From contig CALFWB010000040.1 in NCBI GenBank assembly GCA_937928795.1, positions 34,496-98,495 on the forward strand: a DNA stretch of 64,000 bases, given 5' to 3'. Within the stretch, counting starts at the first letter, position 1. Every line of letters starts with the position of its first letter. The position numbers were made by a program, and so were the translations under genes. Source of the DNA: an uncultured Anaerolineales bacterium. GTDB taxonomy: Bacteria; Chloroflexota; Anaerolineae; Anaerolineales; UBA4823. This document shows, one piece after another, positions 33,258 through 41,602 of this stretch. The notes beneath the pieces were generated by a model. The model ran no database searches, was not told where the DNA came from, and saw nothing but the letters and a program-made list of their open reading frames with translations.

Positions 33258-34256
33258 ATGGCAAGATTTATCTTTCAACGCACATTGACCATGCTTTTGA
33301 TGTTGTTTTTACTTTCGTTGGTGGTGTTTTTGGTGCTTGAACTACCCCCGGGTGATTTTGCCGAACGGTATGTCCATGACCTAAGACAATCCGGAGCTCA
33401 AGTAACCGCAGAACAGGTACAGTTGTATCGCCATATGCTGGGATTAGATCGCCCGTGGTATCTTCGATATCTTAATTGGATGAGCGGGATCTTAACTCGC
33501 TTTGATTTTGGGTGGTCATTGACTTATCGAATGCCAGTAACACAGGTGATTGGTGATCGCTTGGTCTTTACGGTTCTTCTTTCTGTTGTCACAATAGCCT
33601 TGTCTTATATTATCGCTATCCCATTGGGAATTTTCTCTGCCATGCGCCAATATTCGATTGGTGATTACACGTTCACCGTTTTGGGATACTTGGGCATGGC
33701 AACCCCTGCCTTTCTTTTTGCTCTCATATTATTGTATATTTCAGTTATTTATTTTAACACAAGTGCGGGGGGAATTTTTTCGGTAGAATTCCAGAATCAA
33801 CCATGGTCGTGGGCGAAACTGGTGGATTTTCTTAAGCACATGTGGATGCCGGTTGTTGTGCTTGGAACATCGGGCGCAGCTTCAACAATCCGAACGATGA
33901 GAGCAACGATGCTTGATGAGAAGAATCAGCTATATGTAACAGTAGCTAGGGCAAAAGGAGTGCCGGAGAGAAAGTTGATTTGGAAGTACCCTGTGCGGGC
34001 CGCATTGAATCCGGTGGTCAGCACGATTGGCTGGGAATTGGCGACGATTGTTTCTGGGTCCCCGATCACTGCTACCGTATTGTCGTTGCCAGATATTGGT
34101 CCGATGTTCCTGAAAGCATTGCTCAATCAGGACATCTATCTCTCGGGAACAATTCTCCTCATTTATTCCGCTTTGACCATTATCGGTACGTTTCTGTCCG
34201 ATATATTACTGGCAGTGCTTGATCCTCGAATTCGCCTTACTGGAGGTACTCAATGA
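33258..34256 (+). CDS. Oligopeptide ABC transporter permease (DppB/OppB type)
   Basis: This 332-residue inner-membrane permease has six helices. It shows the N-terminal MARFIFQRTLTMLLMLFLLSLVVFLVLELPPGD, the LGLDRPWYLRYLNW segment and the EAA-type loop VTVARAKGVPERKLIWKYPVRAALNP. It forms the channel with the following permease, whose start overlaps its stop by 4 bases. Confidence 0.93.
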   Translation: MARFIFQRTLTMLLMLFLLSLVVFLVLELPPGDFAERYVHDLRQSGAQVTAEQVQLYRHMLGLDRPWYLRYLNWMSGILTRFDFGWSLTYRMPVTQVIGDRLVFTVLLSVVTIALSYIIAIPLGIFSAMRQYSIGDYTFTVLGYLGMATPAFLFALILLYISVIYFNTSAGGIFSVEFQNQPWSWAKLVDFLKHMWMPVVVLGTSGAASTIRTMRATMLDEKNQLYVTVARAKGVPERKLIWKYPVRAALNPVVSTIGWELATIVSGSPITATVLSLPDIGPMFLKALLNQDIYLSGTILLIYSALTIIGTFLSDILLAVLDPRIRLTGGTQ

Positions 34257-35404
34257 GGAGAACTCTTTTGCCCCGCCTAAAGATTGGAAGCCGCGCCAAG
34301 GGATTGAGTCCTGAGACATCAAAGGAAGCGTACTATACGGCTACGCAATTCCAATTGATGTGGTGGAAATTTCAGCGCCACCGAATGGCAATTATAGGTT
34401 CAGTCGTTTTGGCAATTTTTGTGTTCATCATGATCTTTTGCGAATTTCTTGCCCCATACGGGCCGCAATCGAGGAACTCAGATTACATTTTTGGAAAGCC
34501 TCAGAAGCTTCATTTTTTCGATGAAGGTGGAAAATTTCAGGGATTGTTTGTTTATGGGGTTGAGACTGCTTTTGATCGGGAGACCATGCAACTTGTTCCT
34601 ACCGAAGACCGGGATGTTCTCCATAAAATAAAGTTCTTTCGGAGAGGAGAACCCTATAAGCTGTGGGGGATTATCCGTACCGACTTGCATTTATTTGTTG
34701 TAGAAGATGGTTTTGTTCACTTATTTGGGACAGATAATTTAGGGCGAGATGTTTTTAGCCGAACATTGTACGGTACGCGAACTTCTCTCTCCATAGGTTT
34801 TATCGGTGTCATGATTTCTTTTGTTGTTGGACTATTCATGGGAGGGGTTTCGGGATTTTTTGGAGGATTTTTAGATAATCTGATTCAGCGCTTAATCGAA
34901 TTCATTCGCTCAATTCCCACCTTGCCTTTATGGATGTCCCTCGCTGCAGCATTACCCAAGGAATGGTCTCCTTTAAGAGTCTATTTCACTGTCACAATCA
35001 TTTTGGGATTTATTACTTGGACAACTTTGGCGCGCCGGGTAAGGGGTAAGTTGATATCGATGCGAGAGGAAGATTTTGTTTTTGCAGCTCGGATTGCTGG
35101 GAGCAGCGATCTTCGAATTATCATCCGTCATATGCTGCCGGCTTTTTTAAGTTATATCATTGTTGATCTAACCGTTTCATTTCCGGCTATGATCCTTGGG
35201 GAAACGACATTGAGTTTTATCGGTCTTGGCCTGCGAGAGCCGGTTGTTTCATGGGGGGTTCTCTTACAAGCGTCTCAAAATGTTAAGGCAATTGAACAAC
35301 ATCCCTGGTTGTTTATCCCCGCAGCGTTTGTGATTGTGAGCGTTTTGGCTTTCAGCTTAGTTGGAGATGGTATGCGCGACGCAGCCGATCCCTATTCTCA
35401 CTAA
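34253..35404 (+). CDS. Oligopeptide ABC transporter permease (DppC/OppC type) with large extracytoplasmic insertion
   Basis: This 383-residue permease has a first helix near residues 45-63 (MAIIGSVVLAIFVFIMIFCEFLAPYG). An insertion of ~85 residues (about 72-155, rich in Phe, Asp, Glu) follows before HLFGTDNLGRDVFSRTLYGTRTSL, where ordinary OppC proteins (~300 residues) continue almost directly. The EAA loop reads FVFAARIAGSSDLRIIIRHMLPAF. The insertion may contact the unusually large binding protein; that is inference. Confidence 0.92.
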   Translation: MRRTLLPRLKIGSRAKGLSPETSKEAYYTATQFQLMWWKFQRHRMAIIGSVVLAIFVFIMIFCEFLAPYGPQSRNSDYIFGKPQKLHFFDEGGKFQGLFVYGVETAFDRETMQLVPTEDRDVLHKIKFFRRGEPYKLWGIIRTDLHLFVVEDGFVHLFGTDNLGRDVFSRTLYGTRTSLSIGFIGVMISFVVGLFMGGVSGFFGGFLDNLIQRLIEFIRSIPTLPLWMSLAAALPKEWSPLRVYFTVTIILGFITWTTLARRVRGKLISMREEDFVFAARIAGSSDLRIIIRHMLPAFLSYIIVDLTVSFPAMILGETTLSFIGLGLREPVVSWGVLLQASQNVKAIEQHPWLFIPAAFVIVSVLAFSLVGDGMRDAADPYSH

Positions 35405-35414
35405 GAGGTCGATC

Positions 35415-36443
35415 ATGCAGCTTAACCCTGACGAACTGATTCGGATATCTAATCTAAAAGTGACATTTCCTCTCGATGAGGGCACCGTTCGAGCATTGGA
35501 CGGCGTGAACCTATCGATCAAAAGGGGAAAAGTGCTTGGAGTGGTGGGCGAAAGTGGTTGTGGTAAGAGCATCACGGCTCGCAGTATCCTTCGGATTATC
35601 CCCGATCCAGGCAAAATAGACGAAGGAGAGATCTGGCTGCGAACGACGGTTGGCTCTTCCGATGGTTCTGAACGGATGGTGGATTTGGCTCGGATTGACC
35701 CTAACAGTGAAATGATGCGTCAAATCCGATGGGGAGAAGTCGCAATGGTTTTCCAAGAGCCAATGACTTCATTTTCAGCTTATCATACCTTGGGTGATCA
35801 AATTAGCGAAGCGTTGTTGACCCATAGACATGTATCGAAGCGTGAAGCGCGGCAGAGGACAATTGAGATGTTAGAAAGGGTGGGAATACCCAATGCCTCA
35901 ACGCGTGTAAACCAATACCCGCATGAATTTTCCGGGGGAATGCGCCAACGAGCGATGATTGCTATGGCGTTAATCTGTAATCCCTCTTTGCTGATCGCTG
36001 ATGAACCAACCACTTCACTTGATGTGACCATTCAAGCTCAAATGCTAGAATTGATGCAAAATTTGCGTCAGGATTTTGGTTCCAGTATTATGTTTATCAC
36101 CCACAATTTGGGTGTGATAGCTCAGATTGCTGATGAGGTTTCAATAATGTATCTCGGAAAAGTGGTCGAACACGGACGTGTTGGTGATATTTTTAATGAC
36201 CCCAAACATCCATATACGATTGACTTATTAAATGCTATCCCAAAAATAGCGGGTCAAAGGAAAGATCGTCTGGTAGCAATCGAGGGGAATATTCCCAGCC
36301 CTTTTGAGAGGGTTCCTGGCTGTCCATTTCATCCTCGTTGTAGTCGGATGATTGAAGGTCTCTGTGAAACGCAGGCTCCTCCAGAGATCGAATTTGGTAA
36401 CGGTCATTTTGCTGTTTGTCACTTATATCCTAAAATAATTTAG
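35415..36443 (+). CDS. Oligopeptide ABC transporter ATP-binding protein (OppD/DppD type)
   Basis: This 342-residue ATPase has Walker A GESGCGKS, signature FSGGMRQRAMIAMAL, Walker B LLIADEPTTSLDV and the C-terminal oligopeptide-transporter zinc/FeS-like motif CPFHPRCSRMIEGLC. The ATG at 35415, 10 bp after the permease stop, fits the family N-terminus LIRISNLKVTFPLDEGTVRALDGV; the longer frame overlaps the permease. Confidence 0.94.
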   Translation: MQLNPDELIRISNLKVTFPLDEGTVRALDGVNLSIKRGKVLGVVGESGCGKSITARSILRIIPDPGKIDEGEIWLRTTVGSSDGSERMVDLARIDPNSEMMRQIRWGEVAMVFQEPMTSFSAYHTLGDQISEALLTHRHVSKREARQRTIEMLERVGIPNASTRVNQYPHEFSGGMRQRAMIAMALICNPSLLIADEPTTSLDVTIQAQMLELMQNLRQDFGSSIMFITHNLGVIAQIADEVSIMYLGKVVEHGRVGDIFNDPKHPYTIDLLNAIPKIAGQRKDRLVAIEGNIPSPFERVPGCPFHPRCSRMIEGLCETQAPPEIEFGNGHFAVCHLYPKII

Positions 36444-36468
36444 GGAACTTTTCTACGGGAGTAATTCC

Positions 36469-37488
36469 ATGCGCTCAGAGCAACCGATCTTAGTGGAAGT
36501 TGAGAGTTTAAGGAAGTTTTTTCCAGTACGGCGAGGTACGTTTGGTTTTACCAAAAAATATGTAAGGGCTGTCGATGATGTTTCATTTGTAATTTATCGG
36601 GGAGAGACATTAGGATTGGTCGGGGAAAGCGGATCAGGAAAAACCACCACGGGTAGATTACTCCTGCGCGGTTACGAGCCAACAGCGGGGAAGGTTGTAT
36701 ACCATTTGCCTGATCAAGAAGCCTTGGATATTATGACCCTGACCAAGAAGCAACTATGGGAGTTCCGCAAACACGCTCAAATGATCTTTCAAGACCCTTA
36801 TTCATCTCTAAATCCTCGCATGACGGTGCGAGATATTATCGCGGAACCCTTGATCGCCACAAAATCTGCGCGTGGAGAAGACGTTTCCCGGCATGTGATT
36901 GAAACTGCTAAGCGTTGTCAACTGAGTGTTGAGCATTTACGCCGATACCCTCATGCCTTTAGCGGAGGGCAACGTCAACGCATCGGGATAGCACGTGCCT
37001 TAGTTCTGCGCCCGGATTTTATTGTATGTGATGAACCGGTTTCAGCTCTCGATGTATCCATCCAGGCGCAAATCCTTAACTTATTAAGGGATTTGCAGGC
37101 TGAGTTTGGGTTAACTTACTTATTTATAGCCCATGACTTAAGTGTTGTAGAGCATATTTGTAACCGAGTGGGCGTGATGTATTTGGGGAATCTTGTGGAA
37201 ATGGCAGCTACACAAGAATTGTTTTATCATCCTTTACATCCATACACTGAGGCGTTAATGTCTTCTATCCCAGAAGCAAATCCGAAAGTCAAAATGCGAC
37301 CGATAAAACTCAAAGGGGAAATTCCCAGTCCGATTGACCCTCCATCGGGATGTGCTTTTCACCCGCGCTGTCAATATGCCCAGGCGCTCTGCGCCGAAGT
37401 GAAGCCGGAATGGAGAGAATTATCACCCAACCATTTCGTTTCCTGCCATTTTGCAGAATCTCTGCAATTATCAGGTTTTGCTGGTTAG
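36469..37488 (+). CDS. Oligopeptide ABC transporter ATP-binding protein (OppF/DppF type)
   Basis: This 339-residue ATPase has Walker A GESGSGKT, MIFQDPYSSLNPRMTVRDII, signature FSGGQRQRIGIARAL, Walker B FIVCDEPVSALDVSIQAQ and the C-terminal CAFHPRCQYAQALC. It is the last gene of the operon, starts 25 bp after the OppD-type gene, and heterodimerises with it to power transport. Confidence 0.95.
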   Translation: MRSEQPILVEVESLRKFFPVRRGTFGFTKKYVRAVDDVSFVIYRGETLGLVGESGSGKTTTGRLLLRGYEPTAGKVVYHLPDQEALDIMTLTKKQLWEFRKHAQMIFQDPYSSLNPRMTVRDIIAEPLIATKSARGEDVSRHVIETAKRCQLSVEHLRRYPHAFSGGQRQRIGIARALVLRPDFIVCDEPVSALDVSIQAQILNLLRDLQAEFGLTYLFIAHDLSVVEHICNRVGVMYLGNLVEMAATQELFYHPLHPYTEALMSSIPEANPKVKMRPIKLKGEIPSPIDPPSGCAFHPRCQYAQALCAEVKPEWRELSPNHFVSCHFAESLQLSGFAG

Positions 37489-37652
37489 TGAGGTAGCAAG
37501 CAAGATGCTATCGGCAAAGGGTAAGTCTCAGCTCATAGGATAGTTCGGCTGATTCGAGGGCAATGCTGGCGTCCAAATTCCATATTCTTACTCTAAACAT
37601 TTGACGATCCAATTGTACGAATTGTACCTCTTCCAATGGGTTTCATCACAGG

Positions 37653-37658
37653 TATAAT
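37653..37658 (+). promoter_or_regulatory. -10 box (TATAAT) for the orphan methyltransferase
   Basis: A perfect TATAAT ends 9 bp before the ATG at 37668. A weak -35 (TTCCAA, 37631-37636) is 16 bp upstream. There is no Shine-Dalgarno site. Two head-to-tail 9-mers (AATTGTACG, AATTGTACC, 37611-37628) just upstream could be an operator. Confidence 0.5.
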
Positions 37659-37667
37659 CCATCTCCG

Positions 37668-38552
37668 ATGGAGAATTACATTTACTTCGGTGACAACTTG
37701 CCTATCCTCAAAGAGCTGCCTTCCGAGTCGATTGACCTGATCTATATCGATCCTCCCTTTAACACTCGCAAAGTCCAACGGCGCACACAGATTCGCACCA
37801 TTCGCTCCAAAGACGGCGATCGAGTAGGGTTTCAAGGTGCGCGTTACCAAACCATTCCCATTGGAACAAAAGCCTATCTGGATTGGTTCGACGATTTTTT
37901 GAGCTTTTTAGAGCCGCGCTTGCGCGAGGCACAACGTTTGTTGAAAGAGCACGGATCGTTGTATTTTCACATCGACTATCGTGAGGTGCATTATTGTAAG
38001 ATATTGCTCGATTCAATTTTTGGGCGAGATTGCTTTTTGAATGAAATTATCTGGGCTTATGATTTTGGCGGCCGGACAAAGAAAAAATGGCCACCAAAAC
38101 ACGATAATATCTTACTTTACGTGAAAAATCCCAAGAAGTATCTATTCAATTATGAAGAGATCGAACGCATTCCTTACATGGCGCCGGGGTTGGTGGGTCC
38201 TGAGAAAGCCCAACGCGGCAAGATTCCCACCGATACGTGGTGGCACACGATCGTGCCAACCGGTGGCAAAGAAAAGACTGGCTACCCAACCCAAAAACCA
38301 CTCGGAATTTTGGAACGCATCGTGCGCGCCTCCAGCCCCAAAGGGGGGGTTGTTTTGGATTTCTTTGCCGGCAGCGGGACAACCGGAGAGGCAGCTTGGA
38401 AGTTGGGTCGGCGATTTATCTTAATTGATAATAACCTTGAGGCTTTACAGGTGATGGCAAAACGCTTTCGAGATTTGCCAGTCCATTGGGTAGGATTTGA
38501 TCCCCAGCGAGGCTTGCCCACCGAAAGTACGGGTTCTTATGAATTCAAATAG
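37668..38552 (+). CDS. Orphan DNA methyltransferase (N6-adenine / N4-cytosine, beta-type)
   Basis: This 294-residue protein has the catalytic motif IV (LIYIDPPFNT, a DPPF) near residue 27 and the AdoMet motif I (VVLDFFAGSGTT) near residue 235. This circular order of catalytic before AdoMet motif defines beta-class amino-methyltransferases, the class of CcrM/HinfI-like enzymes. TGYPTQKPLGILERIV is also diagnostic. No restriction endonuclease or specificity subunit is adjacent, so it is likely a solitary or regulatory methyltransferase. Recognition sequence unknown. Its 3' end overlaps the convergent alr by 16 bp. Confidence 0.88.
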   Translation: MENYIYFGDNLPILKELPSESIDLIYIDPPFNTRKVQRRTQIRTIRSKDGDRVGFQGARYQTIPIGTKAYLDWFDDFLSFLEPRLREAQRLLKEHGSLYFHIDYREVHYCKILLDSIFGRDCFLNEIIWAYDFGGRTKKKWPPKHDNILLYVKNPKKYLFNYEEIERIPYMAPGLVGPEKAQRGKIPTDTWWHTIVPTGGKEKTGYPTQKPLGILERIVRASSPKGGVVLDFFAGSGTTGEAAWKLGRRFILIDNNLEALQVMAKRFRDLPVHWVGFDPQRGLPTESTGSYEFK

Positions 38553-39658
38553 ATACGCGGCACGCGCTTTCCAATGCCGCAGACCACTTCATAATTGATA
38601 GTCCCCCAGCTTTTGGCAACCTCTTCGGCGGTGATTTGTTGATCGCCTTGTTTCCCAATAATGACCACTTCATCACCCACTTCTGCTTGCGGCACACCGT
38701 CCAGTTGCACCATGCATTGATCCATGCACACTCGGCCAACCACTGGCACCTTTTTGCCTCCTACGAGGACTATGTTTCCTTGCCAGCGCCGCAAACCATC
38801 GGCATAACCGACCGGTAGGCTGCCAATCCGTTCTCCTTTTTGGGTTTTGTAAATATGTCCGTAACTAATTCCTTCGCCAGGTGGGACGATTTTGATATGA
38901 CTCAGGACGGTCTTCCAACTCAAGGCAGGTTTGAAAGATGAAGGCAGCGGGCAAGTTGGGGATGGGTGCAAACCGTACATTGCAATACCTAACCGTACCA
39001 TGTCGAAAAACGCATCGCGGCGAGTCAAAGCTGCTGCGGAGTTGGCTGCATGAATGCGCACGGAAGAGGGAAGGTAGGGCTTCATTTCATCCAAGGCAGA
39101 ATGAAAGCGTTCCAGTTGAAGATTGGTAGGAATGGGGTCGCTTTCATCTGCGCGGGCAAAGTGGGTAAAGACACCTTCCCAAATCAGGTGCTTTGCTTGG
39201 ATAAGTTGCTTGGCAAGGGTTTTCGCTTCATCCGGTGGGGCTCCGATTCGTCCCATGCCGCTGTCGATTTTCAAATGCACATGCGCTAAGCGATCGAGAC
39301 GACTAGCGTAAAGTTCGACCTCTTGAATTTGCTCGGTCGTCCACACGGTTAGGGAACAATCTGCTCGGATGGCATAATCGATTTGTGTGCTAGAAAGGTA
39401 GCCAAGCAGGAGGATCGGGGTTTGAATGCCTGCTTGACGTAATTCCAGCGCTTCCTCGAGGCGCGCAACCCCGAAAAAGGTTGCGCCGCCCTGGAGAGCG
39501 GCGCGCGCGACCTGAACACTGCCATGACCGTAGCCATCTGCTTTTACGATCGCCATCACAGCCACGCCGCAGTGTTCAACCACCCAGTGGACATTGTCGC
39601 GAATCGCTTGCAGGTCAACTTCAACCCAAGTGGCATAAGGACGAGCAGCGCCGCCCAT
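38537..39658 (-). CDS. alr: Alanine racemase
   Basis: This 373-residue PLP enzyme has the Schiff-base lysine in AIVKADGYGHG, the opposite catalytic Tyr region in GEGISYGHIY and C-terminal GRVCMDQCMVQL. It makes D-Ala for peptidoglycan. The start at 39658 (MGGAARPYATWVEVDLQAI) is chosen because AGGAGG lies 6 bp upstream; the longer frame would overlap guaB. It follows guaB with a 13-bp gap, so the two are co-transcribed. Confidence 0.96.
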   Translation of the reverse strand: MGGAARPYATWVEVDLQAIRDNVHWVVEHCGVAVMAIVKADGYGHGSVQVARAALQGGATFFGVARLEEALELRQAGIQTPILLLGYLSSTQIDYAIRADCSLTVWTTEQIQEVELYASRLDRLAHVHLKIDSGMGRIGAPPDEAKTLAKQLIQAKHLIWEGVFTHFARADESDPIPTNLQLERFHSALDEMKPYLPSSVRIHAANSAAALTRRDAFFDMVRLGIAMYGLHPSPTCPLPSSFKPALSWKTVLSHIKIVPPGEGISYGHIYKTQKGERIGSLPVGYADGLRRWQGNIVLVGGKKVPVVGRVCMDQCMVQLDGVPQAEVGDEVVIIGKQGDQQITAEEVAKSWGTINYEVVCGIGKRVPRIYLNS

Positions 39659-39671
39659 ATTTCCCTCCTGA

Positions 39672-41117
39672 TTATAAGACGGTGACATCGTGAACGCCGG
39701 ATTCAATCTGGGATGAATGGGTAATGCGGATGAATTCGGCTTTTTCGGCTAATTCGGAAAGGTTCGTTGCGCCGCAGTAACTCATCCCAGAGCGCAGTCC
39801 GCCGAGCAATTGATGGAGGACCTCGTTCAGTGTGCCGCGGTAGGGAACAACCGCTTCCACACCTTCTGGGACAACATCACTCCACTCTTCCCAGTCCACA
39901 TCGTCTTGGCGGTCAATTTTGCGGCGGGCAATGTTAGCGGATAGCGACGCCATACCGCGCACCACCTTGTAATTCTGTCCGTTGCGGAAAATGGTAGCTC
40001 CTGGGCTTTCCTTGGTGCCGCTGAGCAAACTGCCCAACATCACCGTGCTTGCTCCGGCTGCTAGTGCTTTAGTAATGTCTCCGGAATTGCGGATACCGCC
40101 ATCGGCAATGATCGGTACACCGAGTTCGATCCCGGCTTCGGCACAATCGGCAATGGCTGTCAATTGAGGGACGCCAAAGCCGGTAACAATACGGGTAATG
40201 CAGATCGAACCCGAACCAACACCCACTTTGACTGCGTCGGCGCCAGCCATTTTGAGGTCATGGACACCTTCCGAGGTAGCAACGTTACCGGCAATGATAG
40301 GGACGGCGGGGAACTCCTGCTTCAATTGCTGCACCATGCGAATGACAATTTCTAAGTGCCCATGGGCGACATCGACAACCAGGACATCGGCTTCGGCTGC
40401 CACGCAGGCACGGGCGCGCTCTAGGTCGGAGGGATTTGCCCCAACGGCAGCGCCTACCCGCAAACGGCCTTTGGCATCTTTGGTGGCGTGAGGGTGTTCT
40501 TGGATTTTGATAATGTCCTGAGCGGTCACCAATCCGACCACTCGATCTGCGGAGTCGACCAAAGGCAACTTCTCGATGCGGTGTTCGTAAAGCTTTTGCT
40601 GCGAGACGGACAAGGGTTCGTCCACAGAGGCAACGATGAGTTTCTCTCGCCTTGTCATCGCTTGCTCAACCCTAGCTTCTAGATCGGGTGCCAACAAAAC
40701 ATCGCGGGTTGTAATGATCCCTAAAAGGGTGCCTGCTGAGTCCGTTACGACCAGACCGCCGATATCGGCTTCGATCATTTTCTGACGAGCTTCTTTTAGG
40801 GTGGCTGTCGGAGAGATGGTTAGAGGGTTTTCAACCACAAAACTCTCAGCCCGCTTAACGCGCTGCACCATCTCGGCTTGTCTTTGGACGGTCATAAAGC
40901 GATGCAGAATGCCGATCCCACCCGCACGGGCAATGGCAATCGCCATCTCACTCTCGGTAACGGTATCCATGTTGGCACTGATGATCGGAATGGCGAGCTG
41001 GATTTGCGGAGTGAGCCAAGTAGACAGGTCAATTTGCTTGCGGCTAACTACAGAAGAGCGTTTGGGCACCAGAAGGACATCATCAAAGGTGAGTCCAAGA
41101 TCGGGTCGTAGTCTCAT
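39672..41117 (-). CDS. guaB: IMP dehydrogenase
   Basis: This 481-residue protein begins [21 protein letters not shown] and has two CBS repeats (about 95-210), the catalytic loop [18 protein letters not shown] with the nucleophilic Cys and [20 protein letters not shown]. It oxidises IMP to XMP, the committed step to GMP. The start at 41117 is chosen because GGAGG lies ~7 bp upstream. It is the first gene of guaB-alr. Confidence 0.97.
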   Translation of the reverse strand: MRLRPDLGLTFDDVLLVPKRSSVVSRKQIDLSTWLTPQIQLAIPIISANMDTVTESEMAIAIARAGGIGILHRFMTVQRQAEMVQRVKRAESFVVENPLTISPTATLKEARQKMIEADIGGLVVTDSAGTLLGIITTRDVLLAPDLEARVEQAMTRREKLIVASVDEPLSVSQQKLYEHRIEKLPLVDSADRVVGLVTAQDIIKIQEHPHATKDAKGRLRVGAAVGANPSDLERARACVAAEADVLVVDVAHGHLEIVIRMVQQLKQEFPAVPIIAGNVATSEGVHDLKMAGADAVKVGVGSGSICITRIVTGFGVPQLTAIADCAEAGIELGVPIIADGGIRNSGDITKALAAGASTVMLGSLLSGTKESPGATIFRNGQNYKVVRGMASLSANIARRKIDRQDDVDWEEWSDVVPEGVEAVVPYRGTLNEVLHQLLGGLRSGMSYCGATNLSELAEKAEFIRITHSSQIESGVHDVTVL

Positions 41118-41157
41118 TTGATACCTCCACAACCGGTCAACGTTTGCTGTTTGCATT

Positions 41158-41189
41158 GAGCAGCGCACATCTCATGTGCCGTTCTGCTC
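41158..41189 (-). promoter_or_regulatory. Hairpin in the guaB leader
   Basis: Nested arms GAGCAG/CTGCTC and GCACAT/ATGTGC (loop GAG) lie ~41 bp upstream of the guaB ATG. There is no T-run; function unknown. Confidence 0.4.
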
Positions 41190-41206
41190 TAAGCCAGCAA
41201 GGTTAT

Positions 41207-41284
41207 GTGTGCACTCAAAAGTTGTTGGCAACATTGCTTTGTAGGACAGTTCATTGAGTTGTCCTACAACTTTTGCGTGGACAC
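41207..41284. mobile_element. 78-bp palindromic MITE, copy 3
   Basis: It has the same orientation as copy 1, with ends GTGTGCACTCAAAAG and GCGTGGACAC. The flanks AAGGTTAT and AAGGTTGT match at 7 of 8 positions, indicating a slightly decayed target duplication. One base change inside the central palindrome (GGACAGTTCATTG) also points to an older copy. It sits between divergent guaB and the aromatic operon. Confidence 0.88.
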
Positions 41285-41407
41285 AAGGTTGTTGTTCCGT
41301 TGACGAGTTGTTCTCACAGGAATTATTATATACGCTTCTCATTAACCCTTCGTGAAAAATCACAAAAACAGGAAAGAAATGTTGTGCATTTTTTCCTAAG
41401 ATTATCC

Positions 41408-41436
41408 TTGACTTTCCTTTCTCTTTTTCATAAAAT
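41408..41436 (+). promoter_or_regulatory. Sigma-70-type promoter of the aromatic amino acid operon
   Basis: TTGACT (41408-41413), a 17-bp spacer and TAAAAT (41431-41436). The predicted transcription start (about 41443) falls within 0-3 nt of the ATG of the leader peptide at 41445. Confidence 0.8.
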
Positions 41437-41444
41437 CACAAGTA

Positions 41445-41522
41445 ATGAAGGCCTGGTTTGCTTTTTACCGCTATTTTTATTACTTCGGCAAGTTTCCTGC
41501 GACTGCCGTTGGCGGTGCTTAA
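41445..41522 (+). CDS. Aromatic-rich leader peptide of the aro operon (25 aa)
   Basis: The frame reads MKAWFAFYRYFYYF, then GKFPATAVGGA and TAA. Ten of 25 residues are aromatic (one Trp, four Tyr, five Phe), nine of them within positions 4-14. It lies between a strong promoter and an intrinsic terminator upstream of chorismate mutase and DAHP synthase, which is the architecture of attenuator peptides such as PheL/TrpL. No Shine-Dalgarno site is present and the predicted mRNA starts at or just before the ATG, so translation would be leaderless. Stalling at the Phe/Tyr run when these amino acids are scarce would leave the antiterminator arm (41497-41513) free. Confidence 0.85.
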   Translation: MKAWFAFYRYFYYFGKFPATAVGGA

Positions 41523-41586
41523 GCAAGCATAAGGTCCTCAATCTAGAACCAAATCCTGCGAAGCCAACGGCTTCGCAGATTTTTTT
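41497..41586 (+). promoter_or_regulatory. Transcription attenuator (antiterminator/terminator switch)
   Basis: Terminator: CTGCGAAGCC (41556-41565), loop AAC, GGCTTCGCAG (41569-41578), then A and seven T (41580-41586). Competing pairing: CTGCGA-CT-GCCGTTGGC (41497-41513) is complementary to GCCAACGGC-T-TCGCAG (41563-41578), 15 bp with a small internal loop, which would break the terminator stem. The upstream arm lies in the last codons of the leader peptide, so a ribosome that reaches the stop codon (41520-41522) covers it and the terminator forms. A ribosome stalled at the aromatic codons (41454-41486) leaves it exposed. Confidence 0.85.
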
Positions 41587-41602
41587 ATCTAGGAGTCGAG
41601 CA

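Noticed and set aside
41273..41602. A long open frame (41273-41986) that would give chorismate mutase a 110-residue N-terminal extension
   Set aside because: It starts inside a MITE, runs through the promoter and the terminator hairpin, and the AroH-type enzyme needs only ~120 residues. The GTG at 41603 has a good AGGAG and gives family residue numbering (Arg7, Cys75, Glu78, Arg90).
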